The notes beneath the pieces were generated by a model. It did no database searches, was not told the DNA's origin, and saw only the letters and a list, made by a program, of their open reading frames with translations. A program made the translations under genes and the position numbers. From a virus: a stretch of DNA of 29,451 nt. The stretch spans positions 1 through 29,451 of the IMG/VR virus record IMGVR_UViG_3300010885_018185, one strand, 5' to 3'. Below, one piece after another: positions 8,453 through 15,390 of this stretch (position 1 is the stretch's first letter; every line of letters starts with the position of its first letter).

Positions 8453-8793
8453 TTTTTTTTTATCTCTTCTACCTCTTCATTTGCCTCTATTAAAGCATCC
8501 TTTTTTTTCTGTATGGCTTGACAGTTATTAAAATCATTAATTACCTCAATCAACTCACTATTATCTTCACTTGACATCATTCGGCTTTCTACAAAATCGT
8601 AAATCTCTTCAAAAGTGATCGGGTACTTTTGCTGTTTGACTTCGTAATAATTGACCATGCCGGCATAAATAATTCGTGCCATTTGCAAAGAACTATAATA
8701 AGAAAGGCCGTTATCTTTAGCGGCCTCTCCTAAAAAAATCTCAACTGAAAGCATCCCAAAACGGAGGCTTATTTGTTTATCGTTTATCTTCAT
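8407..8793 (-). CDS. Tail assembly chaperone, gpG-like upstream part
   Basis: The product is 128 aa and lies between the tail tube and tape measure genes, the fixed position of gpG/gpGT chaperones in long-tailed phages. It is helical and charged: IRxGMLSVEIFL-like start (LRFGMLSVEIFLGEAA), ITFEEIYDFVESRMM, then a lysine and glutamate-rich end. Two AAAAAAG heptamers lie near the end of the gene. Only the second, 8458-8452, leads into the long downstream frame, while a -1 shift at the first (8506-8500) hits a stop after seven codons. The non-shifted product ends at 8407. Confidence 0.85.
   Translation of the reverse strand: MKINDKQISLRFGMLSVEIFLGEAAKDNGLSYYSSLQMARIIYAGMVNYYEVKQQKYPITFEEIYDFVESRMMSSEDNSELIEVINDFNNCQAIQKKKDALIEANEEVEEIKKKQIGIIQESQPMQPD
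8452..8458 (-). promoter_or_regulatory. Programmed -1 ribosomal frameshift site (A AAA AAG)
   Basis: On the minus strand the zero-frame codons are ATA AAA AAA AAG CAG. The last seven bases before CAG form the A AAA AAG heptamer, an established efficient bacterial -1 slippery sequence. A shift here enters a frame open to 8135 without a stop. The gene pair, order and frame relation (-1) are those of lambda G/GT. I did not find an obvious strong downstream stem. Confidence 0.85.
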
Positions 8794-8794
8794 A

Positions 8795-9217
8795 TTATGG
8801 GGTTATATCTACTGTTCCTGTTAATTGGAAAGAAGCAGTAAAAGTTACAGCACCTTCCGCAGGCGAAGTTATACCAAACTCAGTAATATATCCACTACCT
8901 TGAACATAAAAATTTGTTCCTGAACCTTCAGGATCTTCATATTTAATATCTAACAAACTGTTTCCCTTAAACCATGAAAGCATATTTTCAACACTAACTT
9001 GCCCTGCACTTGGGGCTGTTTCAGCTACACCATCAATCGCAAAAGTGATCGTTGGGGCGGCTACAGATGTGATTGTGTTACATTTTGTTACCGCTGTAGT
9101 TACAGAAGCAGATCCTGACAGGCTACTTGTTGTTTCACAAACTACGTTTAAATATGCGCCTGTAGTTCCGCTTTCTCTTAATTGTAAAGTGACCGATGTA
9201 CCTTGAATTGTTGCCAT
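8795..9217 (-). CDS. Major tail tube protein
   Basis: The product is 140 aa, beta-rich and without cysteines except two (C27, C46). It opens MATIQGTSVTLQLRESG and carries ITFAIDGVAETAPSAGQVSV, GNSLLDIKYEDPEGSGTNFYVQGSGYITEFGITSPAEGAVTFTAS in the order expected for TP901-1-type tube subunits: an ion-loop beta sandwich with the signature G-GYITEF-I--P---V-F-ASFQLTG near the end. It lies between the tail terminator and the chaperone pair. Codon use here is slightly richer in GC third positions than in its neighbours, as in the capsid gene, which fits a highly expressed virion protein. Confidence 0.87.
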   Translation of the reverse strand: MATIQGTSVTLQLRESGTTGAYLNVVCETTSSLSGSASVTTAVTKCNTITSVAAPTITFAIDGVAETAPSAGQVSVENMLSWFKGNSLLDIKYEDPEGSGTNFYVQGSGYITEFGITSPAEGAVTFTASFQLTGTVDITP

Positions 9218-9218
9218 T

Positions 9219-9662
9219 TTATTTTTCTATTATTAATTGTGTGAATGTTGTTAATCTCCTAACTATCTTTTTAGTTCCTGTATCAATAATCGGCACGTGC
9301 TGACTTCCGCTTTTCCTTACATCTATAATCTGAAAATCCGTATTATCTGACAAGGAACTATTACCTACCGAAGGTATAATCACATTTAAAACCTTTTCCG
9401 TTATGCTGTCAACTATCTTTTTTACCAGATCTACCCTAAAATTGTTTTGGCTAACCACATCAATCAGCACTTGCACATCATTCATAAACTTAGCCTTATT
9501 AGGGGCATCCGCATCTGTAATGGTAGAAATTAAAATATAGTAATCCCCGCCCGTTTCGTCCGCCTCTTCGTCATATACGTACACTTCGCTACCATTGTAC
9601 GTTACAGCCCCATTTAAGGCGTTAAAATATGCGTCTTTAATAAACTTAATTGGATCTTTCAT
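9219..9662 (-). CDS. Tail terminator / tail completion protein (gpU or DUF3168-like)
   Basis: The product is 147 aa. It begins MKDPIKFIKDAYFNALNG and contains VYDEEADETGGDYYILISTI, then FMNDVQVLIDVV, and ends VRRLTTFTQLIIEK. That is an alpha-beta layout: start helix, strand with 'P-YYVLI', helix-strand 'F-n-v-v-iDV', C-terminal strand. It matches the tail terminator family that caps the tail and contacts the head connector. Position between the gp10-like connector and the tail tube gene is the standard one. It overlaps the upstream gene by four bases (ATGA). No single diagnostic motif exists, so position carries much of the call. Confidence 0.72.
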   Translation of the reverse strand: MKDPIKFIKDAYFNALNGAVTYNGSEVYVYDEEADETGGDYYILISTITDADAPNKAKFMNDVQVLIDVVSQNNFRVDLVKKIVDSITEKVLNVIIPSVGNSSLSDNTDFQIIDVRKSGSQHVPIIDTGTKKIVRRLTTFTQLIIEK

Positions 9663-10183
9663 AAATCAGATATTACCTTGTTAATGCGTTCTATTAATTT
9701 CTTTCTATTTTTTAGGTAAGGATCGAAAAAGTACGGTCTTGGCTCTGATCCATTTTTAATCTTATTTAATGCCGCAATAAATGCTAATTTCTCATTATAT
9801 CCGTTCCGTTTAAGCCATGCCCTCATTTTAGCCACAAACTCCTTAAAGGTACCTTGTTTTTTACCTCTAAATTGCGCCGCATAAGCCGTAACCTCAGAAG
9901 GTATTTTAACCTTTGCACCCGTACCAAACTCTATGAATGGGGCATAATAAACATTGCTAATAAGTTCTACCCCGTCCTTTGTTGGCATTGCCTTTGTGTT
10001 CTGTTGTAATGCCCCTAAATCCTGTATCTTTTGCTGGCTTATTAATGCAAGTTGTTGGCCGTTTACCTCATAACCCCATGCTTGTATTTCCCCTACAACC
10101 TCTTCCTGTACATCTTTTGGCAAAGTTTTGATTTTTGCCTGTAGCTTATCCAAACCTTGTATTTCAAAAGTAAACTTAGACAT
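9659..10183 (-). CDS. HK97 gp10-like head-tail connector protein
   Basis: The start chosen is the ATG at 10183, which overlaps the previous stop as TAATG. An in-frame ATG at 10219 would add 12 residues and overlap that gene more. The 174-aa product starts MSKFTFEIQGLDKLQAKI and has the gp10 family hallmarks: helix 'L--L--K', then VYYAPFIEFGTGAK (the 'YA-yvEfGTg' motif), then an Arg/Lys-rich helix and PRPYFFDPYLKNRKKLIERI, the 'pRPFl-PA' end. It is predicted to help close the head and join the tail, next to the gp6- and SPP1 gp16-like genes. Confidence 0.85.
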   Translation of the reverse strand: MSKFTFEIQGLDKLQAKIKTLPKDVQEEVVGEIQAWGYEVNGQQLALISQQKIQDLGALQQNTKAMPTKDGVELISNVYYAPFIEFGTGAKVKIPSEVTAYAAQFRGKKQGTFKEFVAKMRAWLKRNGYNEKLAFIAALNKIKNGSEPRPYFFDPYLKNRKKLIERINKVISDL

Positions 10184-10551
10184 TAGGCTATATCTTGGGA
10201 TGTGGCAATAATTCGCCAATATCTACCTTCAGGATTATTTTGCAATTGGCTTGCAAATTTATCCTCCGCCCTTACCCTATCTACCCTGTCAATGCTTTGT
10301 ATAGAATAAAATCTATTGCTGTATTCAATCATACAGCGGATAGATATTTCTATGGCAGAATCGTACCTTATTAAAAATTCATAAGATGTTTTAAAGTTAG
10401 CTTTGCCGGCATCAAATCCCCTTGACTGACTAATGGTATTAATTTGCGCCCATAGGTTAGCTACTTCGTCCGATGTCACATCTGGGCCGTCTACCCCCTC
10501 AGTTTGACCCACTACAACAATTTTCACCTTTCTGGCAACACCTATACCCAT
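10183..10551 (-). CDS. Head closure / head-tail adaptor protein
   Basis: The product is 122 aa and beta-rich: ARKVKIVVVGQTEGVDGPDVT, then ANLWAQINTISQSRGFDAGK, YEFLIRYDSAIEIS, RFYSIQSIDRVDRVRAEDKFAS and YWRIIATS. A small barrel with a W-x-I / -I-Y---I--id--D-v-R- pattern is typical of SPP1 gp16 / head-tail joining family (PF05521-like) proteins. It lies between the gp6-like and gp10-like connector genes, and overlaps both starts. It would seal the connector pore after DNA packaging. The family call rests on pattern and position. Confidence 0.72.
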   Translation of the reverse strand: MGIGVARKVKIVVVGQTEGVDGPDVTSDEVANLWAQINTISQSRGFDAGKANFKTSYEFLIRYDSAIEISIRCMIEYSNRFYSIQSIDRVDRVRAEDKFASQLQNNPEGRYWRIIATSQDIA

Positions 10552-11075
10552 GTCAGTACTTTTAATGTTTTGGCATTGCTCATTAATTCGTCTGGCATAT
10601 TATCGCTATCATCCCCTCTATTTTCGTACAACCATAACAAAATTCGTTTTAAGTCCGTTTTAAGCCCTGAATCTGCATTTGCAGTAGTTGTATAGGTAAT
10701 TTCATAAATAGCGGCAAAATGCGGCCTAAATTGCCTGTCATTGTATCCTATAACCTGATATTCATCTGGATCTAATGTCTCCCATTCATTAACGCCTGTG
10801 TCTACCGTTTGCCCGTCCAGATATTTGACCGCAGATAGCGCAGAAATAGGCGCATAAGGTAGCATAAAAGCAGTGTCAACATATCCTGTTAAGGTTATAG
10901 ATTTAGCGACTAAGGAACGCAAAGTATATGCTTCTATTCTTTTACGGGCTACCGTAATAAGATCCGTTATTATTGTATCATCATCTTCTGTGCTAACCCT
11001 TAACCAGTCTTTTGCAGTTGCAAGATTAACAGGCTCTGCACCGTCCGATACCTTTATTTCGTAAATATTATTCAT
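10542..11075 (-). CDS. Phage gp6-like head-tail connector (adaptor)
   Basis: The product is 177 aa. It has the classical start of gp6/gp15-like adaptors: EPVNLATAKDWLRVSTEDDDTIITDLITVARKRIEAYT. That is 'P-sL-eaK-~LRid-~dDD~lI~~lI~aAr~~iE~~t'. It goes on to ISALSAVKYLDG and DEYQVIGYNDRQFRPHF, and ends with helix LKTDLKRILLWLYENRGDD. This ring sits below the portal. The gene opens the connector and tail sub-operon right after the glycosyltransferase cassette, with its own promoter-like motif at 11081-11125 five bases from the ATG. Confidence 0.88.
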   Translation of the reverse strand: MNNIYEIKVSDGAEPVNLATAKDWLRVSTEDDDTIITDLITVARKRIEAYTLRSLVAKSITLTGYVDTAFMLPYAPISALSAVKYLDGQTVDTGVNEWETLDPDEYQVIGYNDRQFRPHFAAIYEITYTTTANADSGLKTDLKRILLWLYENRGDDSDNMPDELMSNAKTLKVLTWV

Positions 11076-11080
11076 TTTAT

Positions 11081-11125
11081 CAAAATTAATCTTACAATAA
11101 GGCTAAAAAATATAGTTTGTCAACT
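11081..11125 (-). promoter_or_regulatory. Candidate late promoter for the connector and tail operon
   Basis: On the minus strand AGTTGACA (11125-11118) is followed by exactly 29 bases, then TAATTTTG (11088-11081), then ATAAA and the ATG at 11075. Spacing and boxes are the same as at 2964-3008. A TTGACA/TATTGT reading with an 18-base gap is also possible. If TAATTTTG is the -7 element, the mRNA would be nearly leaderless. Confidence 0.55.
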
Positions 11126-11173
11126 AACATTTTTCTAATTTTGGCTTTCTCATATAGTTTAGGTTTTATGTTC

Positions 11174-11201
11174 CCCGCTTGTTTCTACAGGCGGGTTTTT
11201 T
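11174..11201 (+). terminator. Rho-independent terminator, pointing rightwards
   Basis: The arms CCCGCTTG (11174-11181) and CAGGCGGG (11188-11195) form an 8-bp stem with one G-T pair and a 6-base loop. A run of six T follows on the plus strand. All genes here run on the minus strand, where there is no U-tract after the stem. It would therefore stop antisense transcription entering the glycosyltransferase cassette, not the cassette itself. It touches the stop codon of the 11200-12138 gene. Confidence 0.65.
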
Positions 11202-12138
11202 ATTTACAGATAAAATCTTCTAATTCCTTAAACTTAGGTTTTAACTGATCTGCCCGCTTTAATCCCTTTTTGCTCCATTTTTTATAATAGACATCATCCG
11301 TCATTAACTTATTTATTTCAGATGCCCATTTTTCGGTATCTTTTCTATTTATACAAATACCCGCATCCCCTACGTTTTCAAGTAATCCCGCTGTAGGATT
11401 ATATATTACAGGGATGCCGTTTATCATCCCTTCACCTGCAACCATGCCCCAAGATTCGTAATGGCTTGGCACTAATAACACCTTTGTCACTTTATATATT
11501 TCACGAATATCTGGCGTATTTGGTAATATTTTAACGTTTGGCAGATTTTCAATATGCTGGCCATCATAACTACCCCTTACCCCTAAAAATTGAAATTGTG
11601 GCAACCTTTTTGCCATTGCATAAAAATATCTTGAGCCCTTGTTTTGGTTTAAATTAATCAAAGTAATATATTTCCTTTCCTTATCATCTGTTTTGACCCA
11701 TTCATCAATCGGAGGTGGAAAAACAATAGAAGGCCATTTATAGCCCAATGATAATTTGCACCATTCAGAATTATAAATAACATTAACAGGAATAGGCGAA
11801 TCTTTTACACTTGGGTAGGATGTATCGTTATGTACTATATGAACAAATGGTTTATTATACTTTTGGCAAGTATGGGTAGTCCATTTATTGTAATCTAAAT
11901 GTGAAATAACGACATCCGCCCATGTAAATAGTTTATCTATAATGTATTCATCTGGGGGGAATACATCTACCCCCTCATATGTGTACATCTCAGTAATTTT
12001 ATACTGATTAGCTTGATGAAGCAATATTTTAACTTCATGGCCTTGACTTATTAAATGCCTATTAATATTGCGTGCCATTGCCTCCGCCCCACTTCCATGT
12101 TTTGGGAAGTACAAATGTATAGACCATAGAATTTTCAT
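11200..12138 (-). CDS. GT4-family glycosyltransferase
   Basis: The start is the ATG at 12138, overlapping the previous stop (ATGA); the frame is open further up but that part overlaps the GT11 gene. The 312-aa product begins MKILWSIHLYFPKHGSGAEA, with the N-terminal Rossmann glycine-rich loop (GSGAEAMARNINRHL), and DVVISHLDYNKW. The C-terminal domain has the GT4 acceptor/donor motif with E-x7-E, SHYESWGMVAGEGMINGIP, then VIYNPTAGLLENVGDAG. It is a retaining GT-B enzyme that would transfer a sugar from a nucleotide-sugar. No signal peptide. It is last in a four-gene cassette between capsid and connector genes. Sugar and acceptor are unknown. Confidence 0.9.
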   Translation of the reverse strand: MKILWSIHLYFPKHGSGAEAMARNINRHLISQGHEVKILLHQANQYKITEMYTYEGVDVFPPDEYIIDKLFTWADVVISHLDYNKWTTHTCQKYNKPFVHIVHNDTSYPSVKDSPIPVNVIYNSEWCKLSLGYKWPSIVFPPPIDEWVKTDDKERKYITLINLNQNKGSRYFYAMAKRLPQFQFLGVRGSYDGQHIENLPNVKILPNTPDIREIYKVTKVLLVPSHYESWGMVAGEGMINGIPVIYNPTAGLLENVGDAGICINRKDTEKWASEINKLMTDDVYYKKWSKKGLKRADQLKPKFKELEDFICK

Positions 12139-12890
12139 ATAACTATCCAATTTTGGTGATAAATGTCTTTTGCTGAAATATCTACATGAGGCCCAAACCA
12201 TTTAGATGGGGCAATTACTTTCTTATCGGGATGATCTGCTAATATAGCCGCCATTGCCGAAAAGCTACTATTTGCTATTATAAAATGTTTGCATCGTTTC
12301 ATTAGCCTAAAATCGTCTATGTAATTACCAGATAAGTATAAAGCCTCAATCCCTACCCTCTTTTTTGCAAACTCTAAATCATCTGAAAAAACGATATACT
12401 GTGTATCTGCCGGCATTAATTTAAATGCCTCTTTGTAATATTCCTCTGAGCATCTGGGATGATAAGCATTTGGATCGTCTAAATAATCACCCGCCCTAAC
12501 ATGAATAGCACAAAAGTTATTTTGCTTAGGCTCATTTACCATAGTAAAATAATGCCTTATTTCATCCATGCAATGTTCAAAGAATTTAGGGCTTTGTAGA
12601 TGGGCATCTATATTCCAATCACAATTTGACAGATCGACATCTTTATATCCCCAAAAATACCCGTAACTATTTATATGTCTGCCGTCTGGCAAAATAGGTA
12701 ACTTATTTACAAAAAACCTATCCATAGTATCTGCAAAATCCCCAAACAAGGCGTTATCTCTATTCACCCATTTAGGAAAGGCAAATGATGTATTATTACG
12801 CTTTGCAATACCTATAACGCCTGCAATTGTCCATAACTGATTTCCAAACCTACCTAACCCGCCGTTTCCTATGCTTAAAGCCGTTACCAT
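12135..12890 (-). CDS. GT11-family glycosyltransferase (alpha-1,2-fucosyltransferase-like)
   Basis: The product is 251 aa. It has the motifs of GT11 in order: GGLGRFGNQLW near residue 10 (the G-R-GNQ-f motif), FCAIHVRAGDY near 125 (HxR-GDY, GDP-fucose binding), YIVFSDDLEFAK near 163, then LMKRCKHFIIANSSFSAMAA, and VIAPSKWFG near the end. Known members add L-fucose in alpha-1,2 linkage to galactose using GDP-fucose. The usual SSFSWW is SSFSAM here, so substrate may differ. The sequence is a bit short for the family, about 270-300 aa. It overlaps both neighbours by a few bases. Confidence 0.88.
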   Translation of the reverse strand: MVTALSIGNGGLGRFGNQLWTIAGVIGIAKRNNTSFAFPKWVNRDNALFGDFADTMDRFFVNKLPILPDGRHINSYGYFWGYKDVDLSNCDWNIDAHLQSPKFFEHCMDEIRHYFTMVNEPKQNNFCAIHVRAGDYLDDPNAYHPRCSEEYYKEAFKLMPADTQYIVFSDDLEFAKKRVGIEALYLSGNYIDDFRLMKRCKHFIIANSSFSAMAAILADHPDKKVIAPSKWFGPHVDISAKDIYHQNWIVI

Positions 12891-13618
12891 TCGTTATTAC
12901 GTTTTCTATGATGATTAAATATTACAGGGTAATTATCTTCAGCAAATTGCGGATGCTTATCATAAATAAATTGACCGCCGTTATAATGCGCCGCCCACCA
13001 ATGTAATTTAATTGCGTATTTATAAGCCAAACAGGTTAAGATAGCCTGATCATGCCTATGCTCTATAAAATGTAAATAATTTTGTGTATTGCTTTGACTG
13101 TCATCTATAAACCCGTTTACTTGGCATAATTTAAGCCATTCCCTAACAAACATTCTTGCCTGTAAAGTGTTTTTAATTATAATAACAGATGCCTGCACTT
13201 GCCTTGCCTCCATGTCGTACGAAAGTTCCCAATTCGGTAAAATAAAATCCATTACATCCATTTTACACCAATCTAAATGCCTGTAGTTATTACCGAATAG
13301 CCATACATCAGAATCCATCCGCTCTATTATCAGTTTTAGACTATTTACAAACTCCACCCCCGCATCGCTATAAACAAATATGTCATTTTCAGGTAGTTCG
13401 CTTAATTTCCTTTCTATAATGTACGGCTTCCATAGCCAATAACCCGCACCCCTTTCTTTGCTTAACACATCATGATTCATCCGTTTAAATTCCTCAGAAT
13501 AGCATGATTGATTATACATAATAGATATGTCCGCCCCGTTATTTAACGCACTATTGCGGCATACAATTCCGCTTTGTGACATATTTTGGTCGCTAAATGT
13601 GATATGGGTAATATTCAT
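12884..13618 (-). CDS. Putative glycosyltransferase of an unclassified family
   Basis: The product is 244 aa. Features: GAGYWLWKPYIIERKLSELP, NDIFVYSDAGVEFVNS (a DxG/SDAG acidic motif after a beta strand), WCKMDVMDFI, then HRHDQAILTCLAYKYAIKLH and the end VIFNHHRKRNNEW. The 'GYWxWKPYII' plus 'DIxxYxDAGCE' and 'HRHDQaILt' pattern is one I recall from GT-A-like hypothetical proteins in surface-polysaccharide clusters. It probably has a GT-A fold with the acidic motif binding the nucleotide sugar metal. The position between a GT25-like gene and a GT11 gene supports this. Activity is not shown by the sequence. Confidence 0.68.
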   Translation of the reverse strand: MNITHITFSDQNMSQSGIVCRNSALNNGADISIMYNQSCYSEEFKRMNHDVLSKERGAGYWLWKPYIIERKLSELPENDIFVYSDAGVEFVNSLKLIIERMDSDVWLFGNNYRHLDWCKMDVMDFILPNWELSYDMEARQVQASVIIIKNTLQARMFVREWLKLCQVNGFIDDSQSNTQNYLHFIEHRHDQAILTCLAYKYAIKLHWWAAHYNGGQFIYDKHPQFAEDNYPVIFNHHRKRNNEW

Positions 13619-14175
13619 ATTAACTTACTTTGTGTATGCAATATCCCGTAATCGGTATCCGTCTGCCATAAATCACTATACCCCGCCCTTTGAGTAGTAA
13701 TGAAAGGCTTACAAATATAACACTTTAATTCAGGCTGTATTTTGCGCAAAAGATAATCATCATAAATCCCGTCTTTATATGGATCGTATCTATCGTAAAT
13801 ATACTGTGCCGCCTTTTCGGTATAAATAACAGAATGTGTCGTGTGCGTTTGTTTACACCTCCACCAATGATCTTGAATATGTTTTAATGGGGCTAATACG
13901 TGACCCGATAAATACAATATATCGTAATCATCTGGGGCTGTTTCTAATACGTATTTAAGCATATTATTTACAAACAATACATCATCTTCAAATACCAATG
14001 TATTTTCTGTTATTGATTTTAAAATAGCCTTTTGCGATAAATTAAAAGATGTAAAACGATCTTCATGCTTAATCGCTAAAAATCTATCTACTTCTAAATT
14101 CTGTTCTTTAAATTGCTTTTGTGCAAGTTCCCATCTATCGTTTCGGCTTGCAAGGCTTAGGCAAATGGCTTTCAT
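13615..14175 (-). CDS. GT25-like glycosyltransferase
   Basis: The product is 186 aa. It starts MKAICLSLASRNDRWELAQKQF, the 'vinL-~R-dR' start of GT25 (LPS biosynthesis / galactosyltransferase) enzymes. LVFEDDVLFVNN near residue 60 carries the ED(D) motif for the metal and sugar donor. DILYLSGH, then THSVIYTEKAAQYIYDRYDP and DDYLLRKIQ, then CYICKPFITTQRAGYSDLW near residue 160 complete the family order. It leads the cassette. A terminator ends capsid transcription just before it, and a TATATTTG box lies four bases from its ATG. Confidence 0.85.
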   Translation of the reverse strand: MKAICLSLASRNDRWELAQKQFKEQNLEVDRFLAIKHEDRFTSFNLSQKAILKSITENTLVFEDDVLFVNNMLKYVLETAPDDYDILYLSGHVLAPLKHIQDHWWRCKQTHTTHSVIYTEKAAQYIYDRYDPYKDGIYDDYLLRKIQPELKCYICKPFITTQRAGYSDLWQTDTDYGILHTQSKLI

Positions 14176-14179
14176 ATTT

Positions 14180-14187
14180 CAAATATA
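14180..14187 (-). promoter_or_regulatory. Possible -7 promoter box for the glycosyltransferase cassette
   Basis: TATATTTG on the minus strand matches the Bacteroidota -7 element TAnnTTTG and lies four bases from the ATG at 14175. It sits just after the U-tract of the capsid terminator, so it would restart transcription for the cassette. I see no matching -33 TTTG at the usual distance, and no AGTTGACA box, so this is weaker than the three late motifs. Confidence 0.4.
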
Positions 14188-14188
14188 C

Positions 14189-14214
14189 AAAAAAGCCCCC
14201 CAAAAATGGAGGGC
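14189..14214 (-). terminator. Rho-independent terminator after the major capsid gene
   Basis: On the minus strand GCCCTCC (14214-14208) pairs with GGGGGGC (14201-14195), seven pairs with one G-T and a loop ATTTTT. Six T follow (14194-14189). It lies 34 bases after the capsid stop codon. It would trim the abundant capsid mRNA and insulate the glycosyltransferase genes. Confidence 0.85.
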
Positions 14215-14247
14215 CTCTAATTGCAACCTAACAAAACAAACAGGATA

Positions 14248-15384
14248 TTATGCTGTTCCGCTTGTACCGTAAACGGCGGCAGTTGGCTGGAAGCTAAGCA
14301 GTTCGATACGGGCTTCAGCACGATAAGTGATAAGATTCTTTTGGAAATCTGTATCATCAAATTCTGTGCTACGTACGCTAAGTGCAGACGCTTGAGCGAT
14401 TCCGAATGCTTCTGTATTGATAACATAGAAACGTGAAGGGGTTACCTGAGCATGAGGAACTACAGGGATACCAACGATACGTGTTTCACCGTTTGCACCG
14501 ATAGTTACACCACCCGGCACGCTGTAATCAGCAGGCTTAGTTTTCATCAGATTAGCCCATGAAGCATGGGTAGTAAGAATAAGATTAGGCATACCCAAAC
14601 CTAATGCCATGTGCTGTGCAACGCCATCGATCATTTTCTCAGCATTAACAGTAGCAGAAGATGAAAGTGCAGTAGAACCAGAAGCGATAGTGTTCAGGAA
14701 ACGTGTATTAACCGCTCTGTTCCAGTCTTCAACAAGTGACTGAGAAAGATAGGCCTGTAAGAAAGGTAGATCCTGTAGCATTTGACGGCTAACCTTAGCA
14801 AAACCAGCGATAAAAGGAACAGCAACGTTTACCATTGTTACATCGTAATCTACTTGTGCTTTACTTTGGCCTTCTGTTTGCGCCCCGAAAGATCCTTCAC
14901 CTACAGGGTTATTTCCACGAGGGAAAGTTACGCTTCCTGTAGCAGTAGGGATGATGCGGAAAACATCGTAAAGGTGAGGATTATAGAAAGAACGAAGTAA
15001 GTTAGAAGGAACATAACTAATTTGTGAACTTCCTGTAAGGTTGTTACCCAATGTCATGTCACCTACTACCTTAGTAGATTGAAAAGATGTTTCATTCTTA
15101 ATTTTATCGAAATTCTCAGCTACGATATCATAAATAGCAGATTTGAATTTGTCGGAATTAGACCAGTCTTTTTTTGCAGAACTTTCAAGTCCAGACTTCA
15201 AACGGTTAGCGGATGCAGACATTTCTTTTACTTTTGCTGACAGTTCGCCGATTGATTCATTTTTCTTTTGCGCATCTTCATTGAGTTGAGCGATATCTGC
15301 GGCTAATTTAGCATCTACAGATTTAATTTCAGATTTGATGCCATCCACAAGGGGATTCAAGGCATCTAAAATTTCATTTGCCAT
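14248..15384 (-). CDS. Major capsid protein, HK97 fold
   Basis: The product is 378 aa. The first 70 residues are a charged coiled coil (ILDALNPLVDGIKSEIKSV then AAKKDW), the delta/scaffold domain removed by the prohead protease. The shell domain follows: VPSNLLRSFYNPHLYDVFRIIPT, FPRGNNPVGEG, AQTEGQSKAQVDYDVTMVNV, VPFIAGFAKVSRQMLQDLP, SLVEDWNRAVNTRFLN, and ILTTHASWANLMKTKPADYS near the C-terminus. These are the E-loop and P-domain segments of HK97-type capsids. It follows the protease by six bases and is followed by a terminator. GC-richer codons than its neighbours fit high expression. Confidence 0.95.
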   Translation of the reverse strand: MANEILDALNPLVDGIKSEIKSVDAKLAADIAQLNEDAQKKNESIGELSAKVKEMSASANRLKSGLESSAKKDWSNSDKFKSAIYDIVAENFDKIKNETSFQSTKVVGDMTLGNNLTGSSQISYVPSNLLRSFYNPHLYDVFRIIPTATGSVTFPRGNNPVGEGSFGAQTEGQSKAQVDYDVTMVNVAVPFIAGFAKVSRQMLQDLPFLQAYLSQSLVEDWNRAVNTRFLNTIASGSTALSSSATVNAEKMIDGVAQHMALGLGMPNLILTTHASWANLMKTKPADYSVPGGVTIGANGETRIVGIPVVPHAQVTPSRFYVINTEAFGIAQASALSVRSTEFDDTDFQKNLITYRAEARIELLSFQPTAAVYGTSGTA

Positions 15385-15390
15385 TTTGTG

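Noticed and set aside
8500-8508. A second slippery A AAA AAG site as the true frameshift point
   Set aside because: A -1 shift there meets a stop after seven codons, so it cannot make the long fusion.
9407-9414. AGTTGACA on the minus strand as a fourth late promoter (also at 19079-19086)
   Set aside because: Both lie inside coding sequence with no start codon at the right distance; they serve as background counts for the motif.
14217-14426. Minus-strand ORF overlapping the end of the capsid gene
   Set aside because: It overlaps the well-supported capsid reading frame and the sequence leading to its terminator, and shows no family features.
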